Source of the DNA: Phytoamicus setariae
Lineage (GTDB): Bacteria; Pseudomonadota; Alphaproteobacteria; Rhizobiales; Rhizobiaceae
Direction: 5' to 3'
DNA length: 64,000 bases
Assembly: GCF_016722925.1 (NCBI RefSeq)
Contig: NZ_JAEQNC010000012.1
Coordinates: forward strand, 1-64,000
Position numbers and translations under genes: made by a program. Below are positions 1-8,671 of this stretch, one piece after another. How positions within the stretch are numbered: position 1 is the first letter of the stretch; every line of letters starts with the position of its first letter. Under the pieces are notes generated by a model. The model did not search any database and was not told where the DNA came from. It saw nothing but the letters and a program-made list of their open reading frames with translations.

Positions 1-2032
1 CAAAGAAGCAGACGGACAGCGGATCGGGGAACAGGGCGGAAAGGCGCCGGGCATATTCCACGAGCCCGTCATGCAGATAGCGGCTGTTGGTGTTGAGTGC
101 CGCAAGCTGCTGCTCGGCCGCCTCGACGACGCGCGGATGGCAGTGGCCGACATGGCAGACATTGTTGACCATATCGAGCCAGCGGGCCCCTGTTTCGTCG
201 ATGAGGTGGCAGCCCTCCGCTGCAACGATCTTCAGCGGTTCCGGCGCATAGGCGATGCTGAGCGAGCGGCCGATGCTGCGGTGCCGCTCGCGCACCAGGA
301 AGGCCTTGTCGCGCGGCGGCAGGCGGGTGGCGGAAACCGGCAGGCCAAGAACGACGCTCGGGTCCGGGCTGACCTCCTGCCAGATCTGCCATTCGGCGAG
401 TGTCCCCACGCCATGCATCCGCGCGCCGAGGCCGAGATGGTCGGTGACGATCTGGAAATGCAGGTGCGGCGGCCATTCGCCATTTTCCGGCCGGGGACCG
501 AATTCGGTGAAGGCCGTTCCCTTCGCGATGGGTTGCCCGACGCGCAGGCGGGCAACGGAGGCGCGGGAAAGGTGGCCATAGAGTGTCCAGAACACATCGC
601 CGTGGTCCGTCTCGTGTTGCAGCAGCACAGTCGGGCCGAAGCCGTAGGCGACTGCATCGTCATGGATGAAGGCGACGGTTCCGGCCATCGGCGCATGGAC
701 GGGCTCGCCTGCCGGCGCAAAGATATCGATGCCGATATGCACCGTGCGGCGGACATGTGGCGCGGTGGTTCCAAAGGCGTCGCCCTTGTAGATAGTCCGG
801 TCCTCGCCATAGGCGCCTACGCCGAAATCGGCTCCTTCGGTTGCTATTCTCTCCTCGCAGTAGCGATCGAAGCCGGGGCCGTCGAGGCTGTCGAGCAGCG
901 TCGCATCCGGGCTGGTGGCGGAAAAATCGAAGACCGTGACTTGCGGCCTTGAGAGGTTCGGCCTGATGACGGGTGCGAAGCTGTGCGCCTCACGCTCCAG
1001 CCAGGCCGCGACCTGGGCTGCGGCGGAAACGGCCGCGAAGCCGCAGGCATCGCGGATCCGCATCCGCGCCATCGAGGCATTTTCCCCTTCAAGTCGCTTG
1101 AGTTCCCGCCAAACATCCTCCTGGCTGACCAGGAGGTATTGGTTATCGGGCTGCTCGCGGATCTGTTTCGCCGCCATCGAGATGCTCACGGCATAGCGAA
1201 GCTTGACGAGATCGAAGAGGATATTCGCCTCCTCTTCGGTGAGCGGATTGACGGCGTGATAGGCCTCGGCGAGCCGTACGACCGAACCGACAGGGTCCGT
1301 TTCGCCGATCAGAGCATAGGCACCCGCCACGGCGATCTCGACCACCCGATGGGTCTCGACCATGTCACCGAAATCCAGAAGCCCGCTGACCCGTCCTTCC
1401 GCATCAAGGATCGTGTTGTAGTCATTCGCGTCGTTGTGGATGACCTGGCGCGGGCAGGCCTCGAGCGCCGGACGGATGACCGTCGAGAAGCGGTTCAGGA
1501 TCGCCGCGACGAGGCCGCGCTTTTCCGTGTCCTCGATCAGCGGCACGTTGGCGAGGTGCATCTCCGCCTGAGCCAGATCCCAGCCATAGATGCGTCGGGC
1601 GCCGGGATGCGAGAAGCCCTTGAGGGCCAGATCGAGATGACCGAGCAGCGTTCCGAGGCTGGTTGCGCTTGCCGGCCCGCGGTTCTTCGCCTTCGCCCAG
1701 ACGTCGCCGTCAATCCACGTGAGAAGCCGCGCCTTCCGGTCCCCACCGTGATCGACCGGCGTGAGGATGGCGCCTGCCCTGGAGGGCAACTGGCGGGAAA
1801 TCCGGAGTTCGGGTGCAACGCGGTTCAGGTGATCGAGCACGGCCACCTGCATGTCGAGGCTTTGGTCGTCGCCGGGTGCATGCAGCTTCAGCAGGAAGCG
1901 TTGCCGATCCTCGGCTTCGACCCGGAAATTCAGGTCTTGCTCTCCCGGCAAGGGCGAAACCTTGCCCTCGATGCCATAGAGCTCCCTCAGAATCCTTTCG
2001 ACTACCACCAAGGCCTGCTTCACATCGTCCAT
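1..2032 (-). CDS. APH kinase – M23 peptidase – class III aminotransferase fusion (partial, 3' end outside window)
   Basis: About 677 N-terminal residues are visible, reading leftward out of the window. Residues 1-330 are an aminoglycoside-phosphotransferase-type kinase domain, with the catalytic loop HNDANDYN near residue 197 and a DFGD metal site near 217. Residues 400-545 are an M23/LytM-type domain with HIGID near 431 and the second zinc motif HLHF near 522. From about 580 a class III PLP aminotransferase begins; its lysine lies beyond the edge. Multidomain proteins of this order are known in rhizobia and resemble the ethanolamine-phosphate phospholyase family, but the substrate is not established. 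An AAAGG motif precedes three in-frame ATGs (2041, 2038, 2032); spacing favours 2032. Probably chromosomal backbone rather than part of the catabolic insert. Confidence 0.85.
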   Translation of the reverse strand, partial: MDDVKQALVVVERILRELYGIEGKVSPLPGEQDLNFRVEAEDRQRFLLKLHAPGDDQSLDMQVAVLDHLNRVAPELRISRQLPSRAGAILTPVDHGGDRKARLLTWIDGDVWAKAKNRGPASATSLGTLLGHLDLALKGFSHPGARRIYGWDLAQAEMHLANVPLIEDTEKRGLVAAILNRFSTVIRPALEACPRQVIHNDANDYNTILDAEGRVSGLLDFGDMVETHRVVEIAVAGAYALIGETDPVGSVVRLAEAYHAVNPLTEEEANILFDLVKLRYAVSISMAAKQIREQPDNQYLLVSQEDVWRELKRLEGENASMARMRIRDACGFAAVSAAAQVAAWLEREAHSFAPVIRPNLSRPQVTVFDFSATSPDATLLDSLDGPGFDRYCEERIATEGADFGVGAYGEDRTIYKGDAFGTTAPHVRRTVHIGIDIFAPAGEPVHAPMAGTVAFIHDDAVAYGFGPTVLLQHETDHGDVFWTLYGHLSRASVARLRVGQPIAKGTAFTEFGPRPENGEWPPHLHFQIVTDHLGLGARMHGVGTLAEWQIWQEVSPDPSVVLGLPVSATRLPPRDKAFLVRERHRSIGRSLSIAYAPEPLKIVAAEGCHLIDETGARWLDMVNNVCHVGHCHPRVVEAAEQQLAALNTNSRYLHDGLVEYARRLSALFPDPLSVCFF

Positions 2033-2056
2033 TCTCATCATCCTTTCGCGGCCGGC

Positions 2057-2350
2057 TTACCAGCCAACATTCAATCCATCGTGGGTGCGGAAAGTCGCGG
2101 TAACCGCGAGCGTCGCGTTTTCCAGCAGGCGCTTCAGACCTGCAGCGCTTTCCCGGGTTTCGAGTTCGGCATGCTCACCGCCCATATCGGTCCTGATCCA
2201 GCCCGGATGGAACGCCATCACGGTAATGCCGTCGGGTTTCATGTCATGGGCGAGCTTGGTGGTCGCCATGTTGAGCGCCGCCTTGGAGAGCCGATAGGCG
2301 TAATCCCCATCGTCGTTGTCGATATGCCCCTCGGCATTGGAGCTATTCCG
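2057..2350 (-). pseudogene. short-chain dehydrogenase, 3' remnant
   Basis: This is the C-terminal ~95 residues of an SDR-family oxidoreductase. The catalytic Tyr-x3-Lys motif is present as YAYRLSK, followed by the usual PGWIRTDMGG segment, and the frame ends in a normal stop 15-25 bases before the fusion gene. The N-terminal Rossmann half with its GxxxGxG motif is absent: homology stops near 2350, where the stop codon of the M20 hydrolase begins. The two genes therefore abut at a breakpoint. The stump lies on the same strand as the fusion gene, so it probably belonged to the old chromosome. Confidence 0.75.
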
Positions 2351-2357
2351 CTGTTCT

Positions 2358-3521
2358 TTAGATACACAACCGCCTTTCCACGATCCGCGCCATGATGCTG
2401 GCGCCTATCGGTAAAATCGAGTCATCAAGCACATAGCCCGGATTGTGCACAGGAACGGTTCCATCATGGCCGAGCGTGCAATAGGCGCCTGGAACGACTT
2501 TAAGCATGTCCGCAAAATCTTCACTTCCGGTGACAAGATCTTCGGAAACGCGGATATGTTCGGCACCGACGATTTCGGCCGCCGCTGCCAGATAGGCCTC
2601 TGATAGAGCCGTGTCATTCACCAGCACATCAAAAACATTTCGGATTTCCACATCAATCTCGATGCCGTGCATCTTGGCGAGCCCGGCGCAGATGTCTCTC
2701 ATTCTGCCAACGATCAGGTCGCGGATTTCTTCGTGAAAGTACCTCACAGTGCCTGCGATCGTCGCGGAATCGGGCAGTACATTATACGCGTTGCCTGAAT
2801 TGATCTTGGTGACCGACAACACTGCTGGCTTTGTCGGGGGCACGTTTCGGCTTACAATGGAATGCAATGTTCCAACCAGCGCCGATGCGATCATGATGGA
2901 ATCGCTGCCGTCTTCGGGCATCGCGGCGTGACTGCCCACGCCCCTCACCGCGATATCAAAAAAGCAGGCACCGGCCATTGCCACGCCAGGCTTGATCTTG
3001 ACAAGCCCCGGTGTACCGTTGGGGTTGTTGTGCATTCCGTAGACCTCGTCACACGGAAATTTGTCGAATAACCCATCTGCTATCATCGCGCGTGCGCCAC
3101 CCAAACCTTCCTCGGCCGGCTGGAAGATCAGCACCGCTGTGCCGCCGAAATTACGCGTCGCGGCCAGATATTGGGCGGCACCCAAGAGTATGGTGGTGTG
3201 AGCGTCATGGCCGCAGGCGTGCATGACGCCTTCGGTCCGGGACGCGTATGGAAGATTGGTTGTCTCATGAATCGGCAATGCGTCCATGTCAGCCCGCAGT
3301 CCGATACGCCGGCTGCCTTCGCCCTTGCCGCGGATGATGCCCACCACACCAGTCGTACCCATCCCGACATGGAGCTCATCGACGCCATATTGGGTCAGCA
3401 AGTCCTGCACGATCGCAGAGGTACGGTGCTCTTGGAAGCCCAGCTCAGGGTGAGCGTGTAGATCGCGGCGTATCGCTGTAAGCTCATCGGAACGCTCCGC
3501 AATGTGCGGCAGTACTGGCAT
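2358..3521 (-). CDS. M20 family amidohydrolase (hippurate hydrolase/aminoacylase-like)
   Basis: A 387-residue metal-dependent amidohydrolase of the M20D type, which cleaves N-acyl or N-aminoacyl amide bonds in the cytoplasm. RRDLHAHPELGFQE (18-31) is the family opening. Metal ligands lie in HACGHD (101-106), FQPAEEG (133-139) and YGMHN (around His164), with a C-terminal His in VPVHNPGY. Length is normal and there is no signal peptide. It is divergent from the GntR gene at 3744 with a 222-base gap, so it is probably that regulator's target. It is separate from the importer operon; release of an amino acid from an imported conjugate would fit, but this is inference. Its 3' end sits at the breakpoint with the SDR remnant. 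Confidence 0.88.
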   Translation of the reverse strand: MPVLPHIAERSDELTAIRRDLHAHPELGFQEHRTSAIVQDLLTQYGVDELHVGMGTTGVVGIIRGKGEGSRRIGLRADMDALPIHETTNLPYASRTEGVMHACGHDAHTTILLGAAQYLAATRNFGGTAVLIFQPAEEGLGGARAMIADGLFDKFPCDEVYGMHNNPNGTPGLVKIKPGVAMAGACFFDIAVRGVGSHAAMPEDGSDSIMIASALVGTLHSIVSRNVPPTKPAVLSVTKINSGNAYNVLPDSATIAGTVRYFHEEIRDLIVGRMRDICAGLAKMHGIEIDVEIRNVFDVLVNDTALSEAYLAAAAEIVGAEHIRVSEDLVTGSEDFADMLKVVPGAYCTLGHDGTVPVHNPGYVLDDSILPIGASIMARIVERRLCI

Positions 3522-3743
3522 AGAGGTCTCCTCGGTTTGATGGGTTTCGACGATCGTTCGGAGCGGAAAACCAAGTTCCGCATCATGCTAACAGCTGCTC
3601 CCTTGCCCGCTTGCTGTTCGTCCTCCGCGCGCTGCATGTCGCAGGTTTCCGTCGACGCGATTCTGGCTTTCGAAACTGAAAATACTGTGCCGCCGTCGCC
3701 TTAGAACATTGAATATTCGCGTTAAAACTGCAATACAGGTCAG

Positions 3744-4442
3744 ATGATAAAACAACCCAGAGAACCGGCGCAAACATCCCCCGATTTGACCCATAAGGCC
3801 TACTTGGGCATTCGGCAGATGATGTTTCACAATGAAATTGTTGCAGGTCAAAAAATACCTTTCAAAGATCTCGCCGAACAGATGGGCATGAGCGTGACGC
3901 CCGTGATCCAGGCGTTGAAATACCTCGAATTCCAGGGGCTGGTCCGACGCGAGCCCAACAAGGGGTACTTCATTGAAGATCTCAAACTTGAAGAGGTCGA
4001 GGAACTTTACAAGTTTCGCAAGATGCTCGAACTGGTCCTGCTTGAAGAGACCATGGCGACTTTGGATCAGGCCAGCATTGTCGAATTGCAGGTCGCGCAT
4101 GAAGCCTATCTGGAGTCCCTCTCTGGAAATCTGACCCATCAGAAACTCATAACGGACATGAATTTCCATCTGACGATCGCGCGGCTCGCAAGGCAGCCCA
4201 TCCGGCTCAATGCCTTGAAGAATGTTTTCGACGTCCTGCACCTGAAATATAAGGCAAGCCTTGGCTATATTACGCGGGAGCAATCGAACCAGTCCGATCA
4301 TGGACTGATCCTCGATGCCATCATCGCTCGTGATGAAGCGCTCGCAAAATCATTGTTGTCCAGTCACATCGAGAACAGCGAGAAACATGCCTATCTGAAC
4401 CTCCAGCAGATGATGAATGAAAAAGCGGCGATCAAGTTCTAA
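3744..4442 (+). CDS. GntR family transcriptional regulator, FCD type
   Basis: A 232-residue repressor or activator. A winged helix-turn-helix fills about residues 20-80 (FKDLAEQMGMSVTPV, then GLVRREPNKGYFIED). The rest is an all-helical FCD ligand domain with the usual acid/His metal-site residues in DMNFHLTIA, in SDHGLILDAI and in the C-terminal SHIENSEKH. FCD regulators usually sense small organic or amino acids. It is divergent from the M20 hydrolase and convergent with the end of the mutase operon, so it is the natural candidate to control both. An 8-base palindrome GAATATTC occurs upstream near 3710; no clear operator could be fixed. Confidence 0.9.
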   Translation: MIKQPREPAQTSPDLTHKAYLGIRQMMFHNEIVAGQKIPFKDLAEQMGMSVTPVIQALKYLEFQGLVRREPNKGYFIEDLKLEEVEELYKFRKMLELVLLEETMATLDQASIVELQVAHEAYLESLSGNLTHQKLITDMNFHLTIARLARQPIRLNALKNVFDVLHLKYKASLGYITREQSNQSDHGLILDAIIARDEALAKSLLSSHIENSEKHAYLNLQQMMNEKAAIKF

Positions 4443-4484
4443 GTCTGCTGACAGACGATCGGAACCCCGCTTTCGATTGTGAAA

Positions 4485-4529
4485 GGGCACTTCACCAATC
4501 AACCTCTGACGGTAAATGGTGAAATGCCC
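4485..4529. terminator. long inverted repeat between convergent genes
   Basis: Thirteen-base arms (4485-4497 and 4517-4529, one mismatch) flank a 19-base loop. The repeat lies between the GntR gene and the convergent end of the cyclotransferase gene, so it probably ends transcription or protects both 3' ends. Neither side has a clear T-run. Confidence 0.5.
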
Positions 4530-4549
4530 ATATGGGAGACCAACCGCTC

Positions 4550-4999
4550 CTAGAGGGAGTCCTGGTAGAACTTTTCAATAGTCTTCACATAGGCGGGCTC
4601 AAGTTGCAGCTCCCTGGCGCCTTCGAGCATACCTTCAACATAGGATCTAGAGGGTTTGAACGGCCCCTGCGGATCGATGACCTGATAAAGCTCCGCATCG
4701 TACCATTTGCCATCTTCACCCATCGTGATGAAGGTTTTGCGTTCATAGTCGCCGATATAGTAGCCTTCTTTCACATCCAGCTCGCGCATCTCAGCCTCGG
4801 GAACCTCGAACAGCGCACCATGCACCATCTTTCCGGGCGCATCGATGATGTTGCTAATGCCTGCCTGCTGCTTTTTGGACCAGAAATTGAAGCGAACTTC
4901 ATAATTCGGGATATAGCCCTTCATCAGAAATTTTGCGCTTGGCAGGATCGTGTGCAGGAACTTGACCTGCAAATTGGAACCATAGGCAAAGTGTATCAT
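4550..4999 (-). CDS. gamma-glutamylcyclotransferase-fold protein
   Basis: A 149-residue protein of the AIG2/GGCT fold. The substrate-binding loop YGSN is at residues 6-9, and the expected catalytic acid is Glu78 in ELDVKEGYY. Members release 5-oxoproline from gamma-glutamyl amines or amino acids in the cytoplasm. Its start overlaps the mutase stop by four bases (ATGA), so the two are translationally coupled. It is the last gene of the importer–dehydrogenase–mutase operon. The context suggests that the imported compound or an intermediate carries a gamma-glutamyl group, or that the fold acts here on a related lactam-forming substrate; the sequence does not settle this. Confidence 0.78.
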   Translation of the reverse strand: MIHFAYGSNLQVKFLHTILPSAKFLMKGYIPNYEVRFNFWSKKQQAGISNIIDAPGKMVHGALFEVPEAEMRELDVKEGYYIGDYERKTFITMGEDGKWYDAELYQVIDPQGPFKPSRSYVEGMLEGARELQLEPAYVKTIEKFYQDSL

Positions 5000-6783
5000 G
5001 TATTTTCCTCACGTGTTTGTTTCTCAAGTGTAAGAAGTGTGCCAAGCCGGTTTCCAAGGCCGGAATCCGTGTAGATTCCGATCTGGGCCAACTCTGCCGT
5101 AACGTCGACCGGCAGATCGAGGTCGCCGCGCTTCTGGTTCAGGACGCCCCCAAATAAAACCGGCGCGCGGACCTGTTTTTCCGCAAGTGCGTCCACCAGC
5201 GCATTGCCGTATTCCAGCGCCATTCCGTTGTGGGTACTGATCAGGATTGCATCCAGTGCACCTTCGCCGGCCTTTTCGGCGACCTGGGCGGGATCAACTT
5301 CGGCACCGAGATAGACCACGTCGGCGCCGGTGTTCGACAGCAACCAATGCAGAACCATGATCGCATGTTCATGCACATCGGTCGAAGCAAGGAGTATCCG
5401 CTTTCCCGCGATCCTGTCAGCCAGTTCCGGCAGTTCGAACCGAGGCAGGTTGTCCTTGTAGCACTGGAGGGACTGGGCAAAGATATCGGTGGGGACAATC
5501 ACCTTGCGTCCACGCAATTCCGTTGCATCCGGCTGCCCCGCGCCAAATAGTTCCTCGAACAGAACCGGGCCCAGTTTCTTGAGCGTGTACAGCATTTGCA
5601 GAGGGTTCGCGATATCAACGCCAGCGGCCTCAAGCCCGCAGAGGGCATTCCGGAAAACCTGTTTGCCGTGCTCCTGCATCTGAGTGGAAAAGGTGCGGCT
5701 GTCGGAGAAATCGACACGAGAATGCAGCCGACGCGCCGTGGCCTCGACCCGGTGGCCCAGAATCTGCGCCTCAACGATTTCTTCCCAGGACGGGGCCCGG
5801 AACGCCTCGGTCACCGGCAGCGGCAGAACGGCATGGCCGGTGGGGCATTCCAGTTGGGCCATGATGTCCCACAGCATATACTCGGCTACCAATCCGCGGT
5901 TCTCATCGAAGCTCTGCGAAAAGGAAATTGTATCCCCGTAAAACATCGAGCCGACGCAATTCCGGTCATGGATCTCGTTCAGCGCGAACACCCATCCGGC
6001 GCGCTTGACCGGATCGGATGTGAGCCCGCCAATGCAATGCGACAGCTTGGCGCCCAGCAGGTCTTCAACGATGTATTTCTCAAGATATGCCCAGCCCGCA
6101 ACGGAGGTGCAATCAAGGAACAACGCACCGAATCCATCTTCAAGATAGGAATGCAGCATAACGCCGCGATCCCGCAACGCGCCGAGGATCGCGATCGACT
6201 TGGTGGTTTCCACGGCGGTTGCAACGTGGTCGTGCCAGCCCGGCGCCTCATGCGCGAAATACTGCGAGAGGTTGCCGATCGTCGTCACCCCCGCGCGTAG
6301 AGCCAGCACGGTGTTGCCGGTGGCCGCGGGAAATCCGATCATGAAGTCGCCCATATGCGGCTGGATCGGCGTCACCTGTCCGATCTGACCCCAGTGCGCT
6401 GGCGTTTCCAGCAGAGGGCCGGTCTCAGCTGCAGCTTTGCTGCGCAACGCCTCGGGCAGGCCCATGCGGCGATCAAGGCAAAGTCCAGCGCGATGCACCT
6501 CGATATTGTTGAGATTGGCCTCATGAAACACATTGGCGAGCGCACGTTCGGTGAGGTCCCAGTTACCCATGCCGATATGCGCATGATAGCTGACCACCCC
6601 ATCCCGGATGCAGGCTTGTTTGAATTCAGCCTCGGATTCCACTCCCCATCTGTCGAAGGCAGCCGTGCGCCCGATCCTGATGGTCCTGGCAATTTCGCGG
6701 GCTTCGCTCACAATCGTTCCGCAATCGGGCAGCCGATCGGCCAGGGACTGCCGTGTCACTTGTTCGAACCTAGTCTGAGTCAT
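4996..6783 (-). CDS. single-chain cobalamin-dependent mutase (glutamate-mutase-like)
   Basis: A 595-residue protein. Residues 455-590 form a B12-binding Rossmann domain: TDVHEHA at 468-474 corresponds to the base-off DxHxxG motif with Ala in place of Gly, followed by the serine in ISTHNG (about 515) and the GG turn in LFGGVLN (about 545). The N-terminal 430 residues resemble the TIM-barrel E chain of glutamate mutase (GFPAATGN, LRAGVTTIGN and a PVTEAF segment). This would be a natural fusion of the two chains that are separate in clostridia. The reaction is a radical carbon-skeleton or amino shift on an amino-acid-like substrate; I saw no methylaspartase, so a plain glutamate-to-methylaspartate route is not supported. 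Spaced 37 bases after the dehydrogenase gene and coupled to the cyclotransferase gene. Confidence 0.75.
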   Translation of the reverse strand: MTQTRFEQVTRQSLADRLPDCGTIVSEAREIARTIRIGRTAAFDRWGVESEAEFKQACIRDGVVSYHAHIGMGNWDLTERALANVFHEANLNNIEVHRAGLCLDRRMGLPEALRSKAAAETGPLLETPAHWGQIGQVTPIQPHMGDFMIGFPAATGNTVLALRAGVTTIGNLSQYFAHEAPGWHDHVATAVETTKSIAILGALRDRGVMLHSYLEDGFGALFLDCTSVAGWAYLEKYIVEDLLGAKLSHCIGGLTSDPVKRAGWVFALNEIHDRNCVGSMFYGDTISFSQSFDENRGLVAEYMLWDIMAQLECPTGHAVLPLPVTEAFRAPSWEEIVEAQILGHRVEATARRLHSRVDFSDSRTFSTQMQEHGKQVFRNALCGLEAAGVDIANPLQMLYTLKKLGPVLFEELFGAGQPDATELRGRKVIVPTDIFAQSLQCYKDNLPRFELPELADRIAGKRILLASTDVHEHAIMVLHWLLSNTGADVVYLGAEVDPAQVAEKAGEGALDAILISTHNGMALEYGNALVDALAEKQVRAPVLFGGVLNQKRGDLDLPVDVTAELAQIGIYTDSGLGNRLGTLLTLEKQTREENT

Positions 6784-6820
6784 GCCGAGCCTCCGATCCG
6801 GATGTGCGGGTGTCGCATCG

Positions 6821-7597
6821 TCAATGGCCGCCCTTCAATTTGCCAACGACGGCGTCGAGAGCGCCGCTCCATGCGGCAAGGCCACCTGCCTTTTCGACCT
6901 CACTCATGCCCCGCTCGGAGATGCCGCCGGGAACGGCAAGCGATGTCCAGATATCCTTGAAAGGCAGGTGCCTGTCGTGTTCGGCCATGGCGCTCGCCCC
7001 GCTGATTGTCTCGACAACCAGCGCTCGCGCCAAGTCATCGTCCAGCCCCTGCGCCGCGGTCCAGACCGCAAGGTGATCCATCAACGGAAACATCATTGCG
7101 TAGAATGCACCGACCAGCGCGGTTCCGGCCGTGAACTGGTCTTCAGTGGCCAGGACATAGACGCGGCCCAACTGCTCCAGAACGGCCCGTGCTGTGGCAT
7201 TTTCCGGCATCATCAATATCGGGCTCTTGTTGATTGCAGCACAGGCAACGGGCAACGCGCGGACTGCCGTGGCGCCATCTATAAGTCGCTTCAAACGCTC
7301 CAGCGTCACCCCGGCGGCCACCGATACCACGACCTGATCATCGGCAAATTCCAGCCCGGCAAGCGCCGTCTCTACATCGGCCGGACGGGTTGCCACGATA
7401 ACGACCGACGCGCCATCAATGGCCGCCTGTGGTGTTTCAAACACCTCGGCGTGTGGATGGCGGGCCGCAACCCGCTCTGCGCGTTGCGGCGTGCGCGAAA
7501 AGAGCCGGAGAGCCATTGTTCCGCCGGCGCTCTCGAAACCTGCAACGAGATATGTCGCAAAATGTCCCACGCCAATTATGCAAACTGTTTGCGTCAT
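6821..7597 (-). CDS. pyrroline-5-carboxylate reductase-like dehydrogenase
   Basis: A 258-residue NAD(P)-binding protein. The N-terminal Rossmann motif is GVGHFA (8-13). The C-terminal dimer domain is of ProC type, with SLAVPGGISERG matching the family's TSPGGTT loop. ProC-like enzymes reduce cyclic imines to ring amines, or act in reverse. The usual GSGPA signature is changed to ALVGAF, so the substrate is probably not pyrroline-5-carboxylate. It heads the enzyme half of the operon, 117 bases after the importer ATPase, with its own candidate promoter. Start ATG is preceded by a GGGG motif five bases away. An alternative reading is an F420/NADP-oxidoreductase-type dehydrogenase. Confidence 0.75.
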   Translation of the reverse strand: MTQTVCIIGVGHFATYLVAGFESAGGTMALRLFSRTPQRAERVAARHPHAEVFETPQAAIDGASVVIVATRPADVETALAGLEFADDQVVVSVAAGVTLERLKRLIDGATAVRALPVACAAINKSPILMMPENATARAVLEQLGRVYVLATEDQFTAGTALVGAFYAMMFPLMDHLAVWTAAQGLDDDLARALVVETISGASAMAEHDRHLPFKDIWTSLAVPGGISERGMSEVEKAGGLAAWSGALDAVVGKLKGGH

Positions 7598-7610
7598 TAC
7601 GGCCCCATCA

Positions 7611-7655
7611 TTTGTAATCGATTTTATAATTACAAATATAATTTCATATAGTCAA
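7611..7655 (-). promoter_or_regulatory. candidate promoter with overlapping operator for the dehydrogenase–mutase genes
   Basis: On the minus strand a TTGACT box (complement of 7650-7655) is followed after 17 bases by TAATTA (complement of 7627-7632). A perfect inverted repeat TTTGTAAT / ATTACAAA (7611-7618 and 7629-7636, 10-base spacer) covers the -10 region. TTGTA/TACAA half-sites fit a GntR-type operator, so the regulator at 3744 is a candidate; this is inference. Confidence 0.5.
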
Positions 7656-7714
7656 TCCGTTCCAGCCTGAACGCGCCGATAGTCGATACAAAAATGGCTG
7701 GGGCAGTTGAAACG

Positions 7715-8671
7715 TCACAGGTTGTGACAGGAAACCGAATGACCCTCGGCAATCGCCGTCAAGCTCGGTGCGACAGACTGGCAAACGGCCGACTTGCGCA
7801 CGCACCGCGTATGAAAAGGGCAACCGCTCGGCGCGTTCAAAGGGCTTGAAACATCGCCTTGAAGCACGATACGCGAGCCACGGCTCCGCGGATCCGGCAC
7901 AGGGATCGCGGAGAGCAGCGCTTGCGTATAGGGGTGCTTCGGATCGGAGAACAAAGCCTGGTAGGTGGCGATCTCAACGATCTTGCCCAGATACATGACC
8001 GCGATCCGATCCGCGACATGCTCGACAACAGCAAGATCGTGCGAAATGAACAGGTAAGAGAGGTTGAACTCCTCCTGCAGATCCAGCAGCAGGTTGATGA
8101 TCTGGGCTTGGATCGAGACATCCAGCGCCGACACCGCTTCATCGCAGATGATCAGCTCCGGGCCGACCGAAAGCGCACGTGCGATACCGATCCGCTGTCT
8201 CTGACCACCGGAGAATTCATGCGGGTAGCGGTCCGCGTGTCGCGGGCTCAATCCCACCTTTTCCAGGAGATAGGCGATCCGGTCCTTGCGTTCTGGCGCG
8301 GTAAACCCGTGAATCTGCAGCGGCTTGTCCAGCGTTTGCGTCAATGTCTTGCGTGGATTGAGCGATGAATAGGGATCCTGAAACACCACCTGGATCCGCC
8401 GCCGCAGTTCCAGCTGCTTGCTCCTCGGCAAGGATTGGAGGGCGGTCAGATCCACCCCGTCAAAGATGATATCGCCGCCGGTGGCCTGAACCAGATTGAC
8501 AATCGACATGCCCGTCGTCGTCTTGCCGCAGCCGCTTTCGCCGACGATGCCCAGCGTCTCGCCCCTCGCCAGGTCGAACGACACGCCATCGACCGCTCTG
8601 ATTGGCAAAGCCTTCAAGTTGAAATGAACCTTGAGATCGTTGACCGTCAACAAAGCGCCCGATGCAGTCAT
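7715..8671 (-). CDS. peptide/nickel-type ABC importer ATPase (DppF/OppF-like)
   Basis: A 318-residue ATPase. Walker A is GESGCGKT (44-51), the ABC signature is [14 protein letters not shown] and Walker B is [12 protein letters not shown]. The C-terminal oligopeptide/dipeptide extension carries the Cys-containing segment GCPFHTRC. It pairs with the ATPase encoded just upstream to drive uptake through the two permeases of the same operon. Its start overlaps the upstream stop by four bases. It is the last gene of the importer half. Confidence 0.93.
   Translation of the reverse strand: MTASGALLTVNDLKVHFNLKALPIRAVDGVSFDLARGETLGIVGESGCGKTTTGMSIVNLVQATGGDIIFDGVDLTALQSLPRSKQLELRRRIQVVFQDPYSSLNPRKTLTQTLDKPLQIHGFTAPERKDRIAYLLEKVGLSPRHADRYPHEFSGGQRQRIGIARALSVGPELIICDEAVSALDVSIQAQIINLLLDLQEEFNLSYLFISHDLAVVEHVADRIAVMYLGKIVEIATYQALFSDPKHPYTQALLSAIPVPDPRSRGSRIVLQGDVSSPLNAPSGCPFHTRCVRKSAVCQSVAPSLTAIAEGHSVSCHNL

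Noticed and set aside
71-2395. Long plus-strand frames, including one of 470 codons at 983-2395
   Set aside because: They are antisense shadows of the fusion gene, whose minus-strand frame carries kinase, peptidase and aminotransferase motifs; the plus-strand products show no motif.
4996-6783. Assignment of the B12 enzyme as methylmalonyl-CoA mutase
   Set aside because: It is too short, lacks CoA-binding barrel motifs, and no MeaB-type chaperone gene is nearby.
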